Shown in pieces: positions 10,154-18,672 of a stretch of DNA of 64,000 nucleotides. The notes under the pieces were generated by a model, which was not told the DNA's origin, made no database searches, and was given only the letters and a program-made list of their open reading frames with translations. A program made the translations under genes and the position numbers. This stretch comes from Betaproteobacteria bacterium. Lineage in GTDB: Bacteria; Pseudomonadota; Gammaproteobacteria; Burkholderiales; SG8-39. Position 1 is the stretch's first letter. Every line of letters starts with the position of its first letter. The stretch is taken from the NCBI GenBank assembly GCA_016713125.1, contig JADJPT010000012.1:1-64000 (forward strand), given 5' to 3'.

Positions 10154-11413
10154 CTAGACCACCAGGCCGACCATCGCAGCGGTCAGGCAGGTGGCGAGCG
10201 TGCCGGCGAGGATGGATTTCATGCCCAGCGCGACGATCTCCGCGCGGCGCTCGGGACACATGGTGGCCAGCCCGCCGATGAGGATGCCCAGGCTTCCGAA
10301 GTTGGCGAAGCCGCACAGCGCGTAGGTCATCAGCAGCCGCGAGCGGGGCGCCATCGCCTCGGGCGGCAGCCTGGCCATGTCCAGGTAGGCGACCAGTTCG
10401 TTGACCACGGTCTTGGTGCCGAGCAGCGCGCCGGCCGCCTGCGCCTCGGCCCAGGGCACGCCGGCCAGCCAGGCCAGCGGTGCGAGCAGCCAGCCCAGCA
10501 TGCGCTGCAGCGTGAGCGGCGCGCCGCCGGCTTCCGGCAGCGCGGCCAGGCCCAGGTTGACCAGCGTGACCAGCGCCACCGCCACCAGCAGCATGGCGAC
10601 GATGTTGATCAGCAGCGCCGCGCCGTCCAGCGTGCCGCGCGTGATGGCGTCCATGCCGCCCTGATAGGGGTCCTCGAGCACGATGTGCCCGCCGGTGGGC
10701 GCGCCGACGTGCGGCACCATCAGCGCGGCCACGGCGATGGCCGCCGGCGCCGAGAGGATGGAAGCGATCAGCAGATGGGCGACCGCGCCCGGCACCACCG
10801 GCGCGAGCACGCTGGCGTACAGGAACAGCACGGTGCCCGCGATCGAGGCCATGCCGCCGGCCATGATGGCGAACAGTTCGCCGCGCGAGACGCGCGCGAG
10901 GTAGGGACGCACGAACAGCGGCGCCTCGACCATGCCGACGAACACGTTGGCCGCCGCCGACAGCCCCAGCGCGCCGCCCACGCCCAGCGCACGCTCGAGC
11001 AGCCAGGACACCGCGCGCACCACCACCTGCAGCACGCCCCAGTGGAACAGCAGCGCGGTCAGCGCGCTGATCACCAGCACCAGCGGCAGCACGCGAAACG
11101 CGAGGATGAAGCCGAGGTTCGGATCGGTGGCGGCGAACGGCGCGGCCCCGCCGCCGAGGTAGCCGAACACGAAGGCCGTGCCGGCCTGCGTGGCCTGCTC
11201 CAGGCCCAGCATCACGTTGTTGAGCGCGAGGAAGGCCTCCTTGGCCGCCGGCAGCTTGAGCAGCAGCAGCGCAAGGGCGAACTGCAAGGCCAGCGCGCCG
11301 GCCACCAGACGCCAGGGCGCCCGCCGGCGCGACTCGGAGAAGACCCAGGCCAGGAAAAGCAGGCCGGCCACGCCCGCCAGCCCCTGCAGCATTGCGCCTG
11401 CGCCGCTGCCCAT
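10154..11413 (-). CDS. Concentrative nucleoside transporter, NupC/CNT family
   Basis: This hydrophobic protein of 419 residues has about ten membrane segments. Family signatures include GYLGGGAAPF, the gate region with NVFVGMVEAPLFVRPY, GGMASIAGTV, GTKTVVNELVAY, and YALCGFANFGSLGI near the C-terminus. Members import nucleosides with Na+ or H+. The ATG at 11413 lies 18 bases after the pyrF stop. Pairing with pyrF suggests a joint pyrimidine synthesis and salvage unit. It converges with the membrane kinase gene. Confidence 0.92.
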   Translation of the reverse strand: MGSGAGAMLQGLAGVAGLLFLAWVFSESRRRAPWRLVAGALALQFALALLLLKLPAAKEAFLALNNVMLGLEQATQAGTAFVFGYLGGGAAPFAATDPNLGFILAFRVLPLVLVISALTALLFHWGVLQVVVRAVSWLLERALGVGGALGLSAAANVFVGMVEAPLFVRPYLARVSRGELFAIMAGGMASIAGTVLFLYASVLAPVVPGAVAHLLIASILSAPAAIAVAALMVPHVGAPTGGHIVLEDPYQGGMDAITRGTLDGAALLINIVAMLLVAVALVTLVNLGLAALPEAGGAPLTLQRMLGWLLAPLAWLAGVPWAEAQAAGALLGTKTVVNELVAYLDMARLPPEAMAPRSRLLMTYALCGFANFGSLGILIGGLATMCPERRAEIVALGMKSILAGTLATCLTAAMVGLVV

Positions 11414-11430
11414 GGCGAGCGCGCCCGCAC

Positions 11431-12171
11431 TCAGCCCGGGAATGCGGCGGCGATGGTGGCCTGGATGGCCTGCGCGGCGGCGCGCGGGTCGGCCGCGTCG
11501 CGGATCGGCCGACCGACCACGATGTAGTCGGCGCCGTTGGCGAAGGCCTGCGCGACATCCACCGTGCGCTTCTGGTCGTCCGCGGGCTTGCCGGACTGCG
11601 CCGCGGCGGGACGTATGCCCGGCGTGATCGCCAGCAGCCTGGCGCCGTGCGCGGCCTTGATGGCGGCGACTTCCAGCCCCGAACAGATCACCCCGTCGCA
11701 GCCGGCGGCCAGCACGGCGCCGGCGCGCGCGTGCACCAGTTCGGCCACGCTTTTCGTCGCGCCCATCTCGGCCAGGTCGCGCGCATCGAAGCTGGTCAGC
11801 ACGGTTACGCCGAGGATCTTCACCTCGCCCTTGGCCGCCGCGGCGGCCTCGAGGATCGAGCGGTGCGCGTGCACGGTGGCGAAGGTCACGCCGCGGCCGG
11901 CAAGGTTGGCGACGGCGCGGCGCACGGTCTCGGGAATGTCGTAGAACTTCAGGTCCGCGAACACCTTGTTGCCGCGCGCGGCCAGCCAGTCGAGCAACTC
12001 GAAATAGCCGCCCGAGGTGAACAGCTCGAGGCCGATCTTGTAGAAGCGCACCGCGTCGCCGAGCCTTTCGACCAGGGCCCGGGCCTCGGCCACGGTGGCG
12101 ACGTCGAGTGCGACGATCAGGCGCTCGCGCCGGTCGATGGCGGCGATGGTCGGCAGGGAAGGTGAGGACAT
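11431..12171 (-). CDS. pyrF: Orotidine 5'-phosphate decarboxylase
   Basis: The enzyme makes UMP from OMP, the last step of de novo pyrimidine synthesis. At 246 residues it has the usual length. It shows the catalytic Asp-Lys-Asp tetrad element D73-K75-D78 in DLKFYDIPETV, with D23 and K45 also in place, and the phosphate-binding C-terminal loop in YIVVGRPIRDA. The ATG at 12171 is followed downstream by the nucleoside transporter, probably in the same transcript. No frame problem is seen. Confidence 0.97.
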   Translation of the reverse strand: MSSPSLPTIAAIDRRERLIVALDVATVAEARALVERLGDAVRFYKIGLELFTSGGYFELLDWLAARGNKVFADLKFYDIPETVRRAVANLAGRGVTFATVHAHRSILEAAAAAKGEVKILGVTVLTSFDARDLAEMGATKSVAELVHARAGAVLAAGCDGVICSGLEVAAIKAAHGARLLAITPGIRPAAAQSGKPADDQKRTVDVAQAFANGADYIVVGRPIRDAADPRAAAQAIQATIAAAFPG

Positions 12172-12260
12172 CGATGCTCCGAAAGGCGGGTCGTGGGGGC
12201 GCGCTCTGCACCGCGCGCGATAGGCGTCGCGGCCGCCGCTATGATACCGTCCTGCTCCCC

Positions 12261-12855
12261 ATGGCCGACATCCTCGTACTCTATTACTCGCACGGCGGCA
12301 GCGTGCGCCGCCTGGCCGAACTGATCGCCGACGGCGTGGAGCGCGTGCCCGGTGCCGCGGCGCGCCTGCGCACCGTGCCGCGCGTCACTTCGGTGACGCA
12401 GGCACTCGAACCCGAGGTGCCGGCTTCCGGCGCGCCGTACTGCACGCTGCGCGACCTGGAGGACTGCGCCGGCCTGGCGCTGGGCAGCCCGACGCGCTTC
12501 GGCAACATGGCCGCCCCCATGAAGTACTTTCTCGACGGCACCGCCGGCCAGTGGCTGTCGGGCGCGCTCGCCGGCAAACCGGCCTGCGTGTTCACCTCCA
12601 CCGGCAGCCTGCACGGCGGCCAGGAGAGCGACCCTGCTGTCGATGATGCTGCCGCTCCTGCACCACGGCATGCTGGTGCTGGGCCTGCCGTACACGGAAA
12701 CGGAACTGTCTTCGACGCGCAGCGGCGGCACGCCGTACGGCGCCAGCCACCACGCCGGCGTGTCCGGCGACCTGCCGGTCAGCGACGAGGAACGCGCGCT
12801 GTGCGTGGCGCTGGGCCGGCGCCTGGCGGCGGCCGCGCTGAAGCTGCGGGCCTGA
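12261..12855 (+). CDS. wrbA: NAD(P)H:quinone oxidoreductase, WrbA-like (frameshifted)
   Basis: This is a flavodoxin-fold FMN protein. It opens with the FMN phosphate loop (YYSHGGSVRRLA) and has the WrbA features SPTRFGNMAAPMKYFLD and TSTGSLHGGQE. WrbA-type enzymes reduce quinones by two electrons and protect against oxidative stress. One extra base near 12630 breaks the frame; removing it joins GGQEST to LLSMMLPLLHHGM. The corrected length is about 198 residues, as expected. The ATG at 12261 is preceded by TATGAT at 12240-12245, a plausible -10 that would give a very short leader. The stop overlaps the start of the DUF2069 gene. Confidence 0.9.
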
Positions 12856-13231
12856 TGTCCGCGCCGGCCCGCCCCGCCGCCGACGCGCTGGTGCGCGCCG
12901 CCGCCAACCTGGCCGCGGCCAGCCTGGTGGGCCTGATCTTCCTGTGCCTGGCCTGGGGCTGTGGCTGGCGCCGATACGCCCCGGCGGCTCGCTGCTGGCG
13001 CTGAAGGCGCTGCCGCTGCTGCTGCCGCTGTTCGGCGTGCTGCGCGGGCGGCGCTACACCTTCCAGTGGTCGAGCATGTTCATCCTGCTGTACTTCAGCG
13101 AAGGCGTGATGCGCGGCTGGGGCGACAGCGGGCTGTCGCAGCGACTGGCCTGGGCCGAGATCGCGCTGAGCGTGGTGTTCTTCGCGGCGGCCGTGGCCTA
13201 CGCGCGGCTCAGCGGCGCCCGCGCGAAGTAG
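12855..13231 (+). CDS. DUF2069 membrane protein (frameshifted)
   Basis: This is a small inner-membrane protein with four predicted helices. The family signature is the WLAPIRPGGSLLALKALPL segment, followed by the FQWSSMFILLYFSEGVMRGW region. The ATG at 12855 overlaps the upstream stop (TGATG). The reading frame shifts near 12957, where one base appears lost; adding it restores the family-typical W-E-L-W-L-A-P run. The function of DUF2069 is unknown. Its frequent place beside wrbA in betaproteobacteria suggests a redox or membrane-linked role, which is inference only. Confidence 0.88.
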
Positions 13232-13254
13232 GGACGCCGCTCACGCCGCGCGGC

Positions 13255-13839
13255 TCAGGCGTCGTCGGTCCACAGCCGGCGCCAGCCGGCGTGCCCCAGC
13301 TGGCGCAGGGTGAGGATGTTCTTCTCGTAGATGCGGCCGGCGTCCGGATGGGCGTCCAGCGCGCGCTCCACGCTGGACTCGCGCAGCAGATGCAGCGTGG
13401 GATAGGGCGAGCGGTTGCTGTAGTTGTCGATGTCGTCCTCGCCGGTGCCGGCGAACTGGTAGCGCGGGTGAAAACTCGCCACCTGCAGTTCGCCCTCCAG
13501 GCCGAGCGCCTCGATGGCCGCGTCGGCCACCTCGAGGAAATCGTTGTAGTCGAGGAAGTCGCCCATCGCCTGCGGATGGATCAGCAGCGTGGTCTCGCAC
13601 TGCGCCGGATCGGCCGCCTGCAGCGCGAGCAGCTCCTCGCTGAGGTCCTGCAGCAGCGCATCGGCGTCGCGCGCCGCGGAGACGCGGTAGCGAATGCGCT
13701 CCTGCAGGTGTACGGGACGCGCGAACGGGCACAGGTCCAGACCGATCACCGCGCGCTCCAACCAGCGGCGCGTCGCGGCGACCACCGCCTCCGCGGAGGC
13801 CTCGCCCGCCCCGCCCTGGCCTGCCGGCTCGGCGCTCAA
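13255..13839 (-). CDS. DUF1415 family protein
   Basis: This 194-residue protein shows the family core: GLDLCPFARPV near the N-terminus, TTLLIHPQAMGDFLDYN in the middle and a conserved C-terminal YPTLHLLRESSVERAL. The function is not established; the conserved Cys in LCPFA is notable. The start is a TTG at 13839 that overlaps the leuA stop (TTGA), so the gene is most likely translated by coupling from leuA. No better start exists in frame before the conserved region. Confidence 0.88.
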   Translation of the reverse strand: MSAEPAGQGGAGEASAEAVVAATRRWLERAVIGLDLCPFARPVHLQERIRYRVSAARDADALLQDLSEELLALQAADPAQCETTLLIHPQAMGDFLDYNDFLEVADAAIEALGLEGELQVASFHPRYQFAGTGEDDIDNYSNRSPYPTLHLLRESSVERALDAHPDAGRIYEKNILTLRQLGHAGWRRLWTDDA

Positions 13840-15377
13840 AGCTGCGGGTTGATGCGTTCGGCCTTGCTCGCGAGCTTGTTCAGCGCACCGATATAGGCCT
13901 TGGCCGAGGCGACGATGATGTCGGTGTCGGCGCCGACGCCGTTGACGATGCGCCCGGCCCTGGACAGGCGCACGGTGACCTCGCCCTGGCTTTCGGTGCC
14001 CTGGGTCACGGCGTTGACCGAATAGAGCAGCAGCTCGGCCCCGCTGTTGGCCAGGCCCTCGATGGCCTTGAACACGGCGTCCACCGGTCCGTCGCCCCCG
14101 GCCTCGGAGGATTTCTCCGCGCCGGCCTCGCTCATCACCACGCTGGCGTGCGGGCGCTCGCCCATGCCGCTGCCCTGCGCCATGTGCACCAGCTTCCAGT
14201 GCTCGGCCGAATCGGGCATCCCGGCGTCGGTGACCAGGGCCTGCAGGTCCTCGTCGAAGATCTCGGATTTCTTGTCGGCGAGGTCCTTGAACCTGGCGAA
14301 CGCCTTGTTGTAGGCATCCTCGTTGTCCATCTCGATGCCGAGCTCCTTGAGGCGCTGCTTGAACGCGGTGCGCCCCGAGAGCTTGCCCAGCACGATGCGG
14401 TTGGCCGACCAGCCCACGTCCTCGGCGGTCATGATCTCGTAGGTCTCGCGTGCCTTGAGCACGCCGTCCTGGTGTATGCCCGAGGCGTGTGCGAAGGCGT
14501 TGGCGCCGACCACGGCCTTGTTGGGCTGCACCACGAAGCCGGTGATCTGCGACACCAGGCGCGAGGTCGGCACGATCTGCGTGGCGTCGATGCCGGTCTC
14601 GAGCTTGAAGAAGTCCTTGCGCGTGCGCACCGCCATGACGATCTCCTCGAGCGAGGTGTTGCCGGCGCGCTCGCCCAGGCCGTTGATCGTGCACTCGACC
14701 TGGCGGGCTCCGCCGATGGTCACGCCGGCCAGCGAGTTCGCCACCGCCATGCCCAGGTCGTTGTGGCAATGCACCGACCAGATCGCCTTGTCGGAGTTGG
14801 GGATGCGCTCGCGCAGGTCACGGATGAATGCGCCGTAGAGCTCGGGCACCGCATAACCCACGGTGTCGGGGATGTTGATGGTGGTCGCGCCTTCGGCGAT
14901 CACGGTCTCCAGCACGCGACACAGGAAATCCGGGTCGGAGCGGCTGCCGTCCTCGGGCGAGAACTCGACGTCCGGGCAGGCGTTGCGCGCAAAGCGCACG
15001 GCGAGCTTCGCCTGCTCGAACACCTGGTCCGGGGTCATGCGCAGCTTCTTCTCCATGTGCAGCGCGCTGGTGGCGAGGAAGAGGTGGATGCGCCAGGACT
15101 CGGCGGCCTTCAGCGCGTCGATGCCGCGCTGGATGTCCTTGTCGTTGGCGCGGCACAGCCCGGCCACGGTGGAGTTCTTGACCACGCCGGCGATCGCCTG
15201 CACGGCCTCGAAGTCGCCGTTCGAGGCGGCCGGAAAGCCGGCTTCGATCACGTCCACGCGCATGCGCTCCAGCGCGCGCGCGATGCGCAGCTTCTCCTCG
15301 CGCGTCATGGAGGCGCCCGGGCTCTGCTCGCCGTCGCGCATGGTGGTGTCGAAAATGATCAATTTATCGGTGCTCAT
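13836..15377 (-). CDS. leuA: 2-isopropylmalate synthase
   Basis: The enzyme condenses acetyl-CoA with 2-ketoisovalerate, the committed step of leucine synthesis. At 513 residues it has the long LeuA form. It shows the catalytic DTTMRDGEQSPG near residue 10, the metal-binding HCHNDLG, and GGNTSLEE-like GERAGNTSLEE. A C-terminal LeuA allosteric domain (from about residue 390) is where leucine binds for feedback control. The ATG at 15377 is preceded by an AGGAG-type ribosome site. Upstream lie 254 bases before the kinase gene, containing a leucine-rich mini-ORF. The ilv genes supplying its substrate lie 3-5 kb upstream on the same strand. Confidence 0.97.
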   Translation of the reverse strand: MSTDKLIIFDTTMRDGEQSPGASMTREEKLRIARALERMRVDVIEAGFPAASNGDFEAVQAIAGVVKNSTVAGLCRANDKDIQRGIDALKAAESWRIHLFLATSALHMEKKLRMTPDQVFEQAKLAVRFARNACPDVEFSPEDGSRSDPDFLCRVLETVIAEGATTINIPDTVGYAVPELYGAFIRDLRERIPNSDKAIWSVHCHNDLGMAVANSLAGVTIGGARQVECTINGLGERAGNTSLEEIVMAVRTRKDFFKLETGIDATQIVPTSRLVSQITGFVVQPNKAVVGANAFAHASGIHQDGVLKARETYEIMTAEDVGWSANRIVLGKLSGRTAFKQRLKELGIEMDNEDAYNKAFARFKDLADKKSEIFDEDLQALVTDAGMPDSAEHWKLVHMAQGSGMGERPHASVVMSEAGAEKSSEAGGDGPVDAVFKAIEGLANSGAELLLYSVNAVTQGTESQGEVTVRLSRAGRIVNGVGADTDIIVASAKAYIGALNKLASKAERINPQL

Positions 15378-15484
15378 GGCTGCTCCTGGTGTGGCCGCGT
15401 GTTCGAAAGGTGTGAAGTGGATGTATGTGTGCCTTTGCTCCGGGCCTTGCGGTCGGGAGGCGGGGCACTGCCAAATTGGGGGGG

Positions 15485-15577
15485 TTATTTTGTGCGCGCG
15501 GGGCGCAGCAGCAGGCCAGCCAGCGACAGGAGCGCCAGGCTGAGTAGGGCGGAACCGAGGAAGTTCGCGATCTGCAT
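15485..15577 (-). CDS. Leucine-rich mini-ORF upstream of leuA (hypothetical)
   Basis: A 30-residue reading frame, too short for usual ORF calling, begins with ATG at 15577 and ends with TAA at 15485-15487, 107 bases before the leuA start. Ten of its 30 residues are leucine (in the stretch ALLSLALLSLAGLLL), followed by a basic tail RPARTK. It could be a one-helix small membrane protein or a leader peptide. The ribosome site is weak (GGAA), and I find no convincing terminator hairpin with a U run between it and leuA, so attenuation is only a possibility. Confidence 0.35.
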   Translation of the reverse strand: MQIANFLGSALLSLALLSLAGLLLRPARTK

Positions 15578-15631
15578 CGTTCCAATATAGCGACAAAAGC
15601 CGGCTTCCGCAAGCCTGCCCGCTGCCGTCGC

Positions 15632-16954
15632 TCAGGCCGACATCAGCACCATGCGCTGGTTGGCCTGCTCGATGCGCGCCACCAGCACACGCATGACCGC
15701 GCTGACGAAGGCGGCCTGCACGCGGTCGCTGGCGGCCTGCATGCCGGGGGCGGAGATCTCGATGGCGTCGCAATCGGTCTGCGCGGTGACCGACGAGCTG
15801 CGTGTCCTGGCGCCGCGCGCGCCGAAATAGCTCATCTCGCCGAAGCAGTCGCCGCGCCGGATCTTGCCGACCTCCTTGCCCTTGACCGTGACGTCGAGGA
15901 TGCCGTCGACCAGAACGAAGATCGAATCGCCCTCCTCCCCCTCGCGCAGGATGGGGGTGCCGGCCTCGATCTCGTGCCAGGTGGAGACCTTGAGCACCTC
16001 CCACAGCGCGGCATCCTCGAATGCGCCGAAGAACGGCAGGGTCTGCAGCGCCTCGAATTTCTCGGTGTCGGTGGTGTCGTGCTCCTCGCTCTTCAGCAGT
16101 TCGAACGCCTGCGAAAGATCCCGGCAGAACTCGGACCACTTGCCGTAGCGCCTGGTGCGGTCCTTTTCGAGTGCACGCAGCACGATCTGCTCGACCAGTT
16201 CGGGCACCTCGGGCCGGTGCTTCGCGGGCGGCTCGGGCTGGGCGTTGACCACCGCCATCGCCAGCTCCATGGCCGTCTCGCCGCCATAGGGCATGCGGCC
16301 GGTCAGCAGGCGGTACATCACCATGCCCAGCGAATAGATGTCGGTCTGGTGGTTCAGCGGTTCGCCGAGGATCTGCTCCGGCGACATGTAGGCCGGCGAG
16401 CCGACGATCCCGTCCTCCTCCTGGGCGCGCGCCAGCACCTGGGTGGTCTGTCCGTCGGTCTCGACCTTCATGGCCGCGCCGAAGTCGGTGATGCGTATGT
16501 CGCCCTGCTCATCGAGCATGATGTTGGCCGGCTTGATGTCGCGGTGGATCACGCCGCTGTGCACGGCGATGTCCAGCGCGCGGGCGCACTTGAAGACGAT
16601 CTCGATGATGCGGAACACCGGCAGCAGCGTGTCGGGCTCGCAGTACTTCTCGAGCGTGCCGCCGCCCACGTACTCCATGACGATGTAGCGGTACCTGGCC
16701 TCGGTGACCGCGTCGTAGATGGCGCAGATGTGCGGATGGTTCAGGGTGCCGACCAGCGCCGCCTCGACCACGAAGGCGCGCTCGCGCATGCGCCGCGTGT
16801 CCTCATCGACGTTGGGCTCGTCGAACATGACCTTGATCGCCACTTCCTTGTCGGCGAACGGGTCATGGCCAAGCAGCACGCGCGAAGTGGCGCAGCGACC
16901 CAGTTCGCGACGCAGGACGTACTTGCCGAGTTTTTTGTCCGCCGTTTCGCTCAC
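15632..16954 (-). CDS. Ser/Thr protein kinase fused to a cyclic-nucleotide-binding-type domain
   Basis: The 440-residue protein has a Hanks-type kinase at about 11-285 and a CNB/CAP-type domain at about 303-430. Kinase residues in place are the ATP lysine K41, H137-R138-D139 (HRDIKPANIM), D157 in TDFGAA, and SPEQ at 191-194. The glycine loop reads LGRCATSRVLL, with Cys where the second Gly is usual. The C-terminal domain contains ILREGEEGDSIFVLVDG and a phosphate-cassette-like GDCFGEMSYFGA with a later R-S-S-S-V. No membrane segment is seen, so it should be cytosolic. It sits between pssA and leuA in the same direction, which does not by itself reveal a target. Binding of cAMP or cGMP is unproven. 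Confidence 0.92.
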   Translation of the reverse strand: MSETADKKLGKYVLRRELGRCATSRVLLGHDPFADKEVAIKVMFDEPNVDEDTRRMRERAFVVEAALVGTLNHPHICAIYDAVTEARYRYIVMEYVGGGTLEKYCEPDTLLPVFRIIEIVFKCARALDIAVHSGVIHRDIKPANIMLDEQGDIRITDFGAAMKVETDGQTTQVLARAQEEDGIVGSPAYMSPEQILGEPLNHQTDIYSLGMVMYRLLTGRMPYGGETAMELAMAVVNAQPEPPAKHRPEVPELVEQIVLRALEKDRTRRYGKWSEFCRDLSQAFELLKSEEHDTTDTEKFEALQTLPFFGAFEDAALWEVLKVSTWHEIEAGTPILREGEEGDSIFVLVDGILDVTVKGKEVGKIRRGDCFGEMSYFGARGARTRSSSVTAQTDCDAIEISAPGMQAASDRVQAAFVSAVMRVLVARIEQANQRMVLMSA

Positions 16955-16982
16955 GCCGCCTCCCCGCAGCGCTGTTGGCGCC

Positions 16983-17754
16983 TCAGGGCTTGAGGCGCGG
17001 ACCGCGTCCCATCGCCCACAGCACGTAGCCCGAGCATGCGTAGGCGACGAACAGCAGGAACAACACCATCGGCGGCTTCAGCGAAGCCAGCGACAGGCCG
17101 GCGACGACGGCGAGGATCACCGAGAACGGCACAGCCTTGCGGAGCTCGAGGTCCTTGAAGCTGTAGAACGGCAGGTTGGTCACCATGGTGATGCCGGCGA
17201 ACAGCGTCATGCTCCAGGCGATCCAGCGTATCCATTCGACGCGGTCGATGCCGAAATCGTCGATCACCCACACCACGCCGGCAACCACCGCGGCGGCCGC
17301 CGGGCTGGGCAGGCCCTGGAAGAAGCGCTTGTCGACCACGTCGATGTTGGTGTTGAAGCGCGCCAGGCGCAAGGCCGTCGCCGACGCAATAGACGAAGGC
17401 GGCGATCCAGCCGAGCTTGTCCATCTCCTTGAGCGCCCATTCGTACATCACCAGGGCCGGCGCGGCGCCGAAGGCCACCATGTCGGCCAGCGAGTCGTAC
17501 TCGGCGCCGAACTCGCTGGAGGTGCGCGTCCAGCGCGCCACCCCCACCGCCATGCCGTCGAGCACCATGGCCACGTAGATGGCGATGGCCGAAACCTCGA
17601 AGCGCTGGTTCATGGCCTGCACGATGGCAAAAAAGCCGCAGAACAGCACGCCGGTGGTGAACAGGTTGGGCAGCAGGTAGATGCCGCGCCGACGCAGCGG
17701 CATGCGCCCCTGGGGGGGCGCTTCGGCTGGGCTGGGATCGGGCTGGTCGGCCAT
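16983..17754 (-). CDS. pssA: CDP-diacylglycerol-serine O-phosphatidyltransferase (frameshifted, motif altered)
   Basis: This membrane enzyme makes phosphatidylserine, the precursor of phosphatidylethanolamine. The product has several membrane helices and most of the CDP-alcohol transferase motif: VARWTRTSSEFG, then AEYDSLAD with its two acidic residues. The usual first part, D-G-R just before VAR, reads A-V-G here (LDGMAVGVARW), so the first metal-binding aspartate is missing. An extra base near 17379 breaks the frame; removing it gives YCVGTALRLARFN. The ATG at 17754 lies 2 bases after the psd stop, and psd acts on the product of PssA. The motif change may be a compensated sequence error. 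Confidence 0.88.
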
Positions 17755-17756
17755 GT

Positions 17757-18413
17757 CTATTTTTTCTGGGGCAACCGCGCGAGCACGGTTTCCGCAGCGT
17801 ACACCTTGTCGCCGATCGCGGCACGCGGTTCGGCGTCCACCGGCAGGTACACATCGACGCGCGAGCCGAAGCGGATGAAGCCGTAGCGCTGGCCGCGGAG
17901 CAAGGCGCTGCCGGCACCGACGTAGCACAGGATGCGGCGCGCGACCAGGCCGGCCACCTGCACGCAGGTGACCTGCGTGCCGTCGGCCAGCTCGATGAGC
18001 AGCGCGTTGCGCTCGTTCTCCAGCGAGGCCTTGTCCAGCGCGGCGTTCAGGAACGAGCCCGCGTGGTAGTCGACCTTGCTCACCGTGCCGTCCACCGGCG
18101 AACGGTTCGAATGCACGTTGAACACGTTCATGAACACGCTGATCTTCAGCGCGTCGCGGTCGCGGTACGGGTCGCGCGCGCGGCCGACCACGACGATGCG
18201 TCCGTCGGCGGGCGAAACGACGGCCTGCGGATCGGACGGCACCTCGCGCGGCGGGTCGCGGAAGAACTGCAGCACGAACAGCGCGATGATCCACAGCGGA
18301 ATCGACCACAGCCAGCCGGCGAACGCGCCGACCGCCAGGGAGACGACCACGGCAATGGCCAGGAAAGGCCAGCCTTCGCGCGCAATGAGGGGATGCGGGT
18401 AGTGGGCAGCCAA
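17757..18413 (-). CDS. psd: Phosphatidylserine decarboxylase, short (type II) form
   Basis: The enzyme converts phosphatidylserine to phosphatidylethanolamine at the inner membrane. At 218 residues it is the short form seen in many betaproteobacteria. It has N-terminal hydrophobic helices, VVSPADGRIVVVG, and MNVFNVHSNRSPVDG. The self-cleavage site GS at 183-184 (GFIRFGSRVDVY) is where the serine becomes the pyruvoyl cofactor. The start is a TTG at 18413, next to the stop of the lipoprotein gene. It forms an operon with pssA, which starts 2 bases after its stop. Confidence 0.95.
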   Translation of the reverse strand: MAAHYPHPLIAREGWPFLAIAVVVSLAVGAFAGWLWSIPLWIIALFVLQFFRDPPREVPSDPQAVVSPADGRIVVVGRARDPYRDRDALKISVFMNVFNVHSNRSPVDGTVSKVDYHAGSFLNAALDKASLENERNALLIELADGTQVTCVQVAGLVARRILCYVGAGSALLRGQRYGFIRFGSRVDVYLPVDAEPRAAIGDKVYAAETVLARLPQKK

Positions 18414-18414
18414 C

Positions 18415-18609
18415 TTATTTTTCCGCCTTGTCGACCGCATCGCGGTTCTTGTTCTCGCCCTGCTCGAGGGCTCTGGTGGCCGAATTGACGGTGTTGTCCA
18501 TGGCCTGCTTGGGCGCCGCCCCGACCTTCCTGGCCGCCTCCGACTCCGGCACCTTGTCCCCGCAACCGGCGAGACAGGCCAGAAGAACAGCAAATGCCAG
18601 ATTCTTCAT
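18415..18609 (-). CDS. Small lipoprotein of unknown function
   Basis: This 64-residue protein begins with a signal peptide ending in a lipobox, LAGC, with the lipidated cysteine at residue 16. The mature part is short, charged and probably helical (SATRALEQGENKNRDAVDKA). The family is not recognised. It lies between ilvC and psd on the same strand and its stop adjoins the psd start, so it probably belongs to the phospholipid operon. Asp at position +2 is absent (Gly follows Cys), which favours outer-membrane sorting by the usual rule. Confidence 0.8.
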   Translation of the reverse strand: MKNLAFAVLLACLAGCGDKVPESEAARKVGAAPKQAMDNTVNSATRALEQGENKNRDAVDKAEK

Positions 18610-18642
18610 AAAGCGCTCCGCTTCAGGTTGCGAGGGGGTGCG

Positions 18643-18662
18643 GGGGAACCACAGGGTTCCCC
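18643..18662. terminator. Strong hairpin just after ilvC
   Basis: A perfect 8-base stem (GGGGAACC, loop ACAG, GGTTCCCC) lies 10 bases beyond the ilvC stop. There is no U run on the ilvC transcript side, so it is not a textbook intrinsic terminator. It may protect the 3' end of the ilv message or cause partial termination before the lipoprotein and phospholipid genes. Confidence 0.45.
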
Positions 18663-18672
18663 GGTTCCCGGA

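Noticed and set aside
14148..15590. 480-codon plus-strand frame
   Set aside because: It is antisense to leuA, whose assignment is certain.
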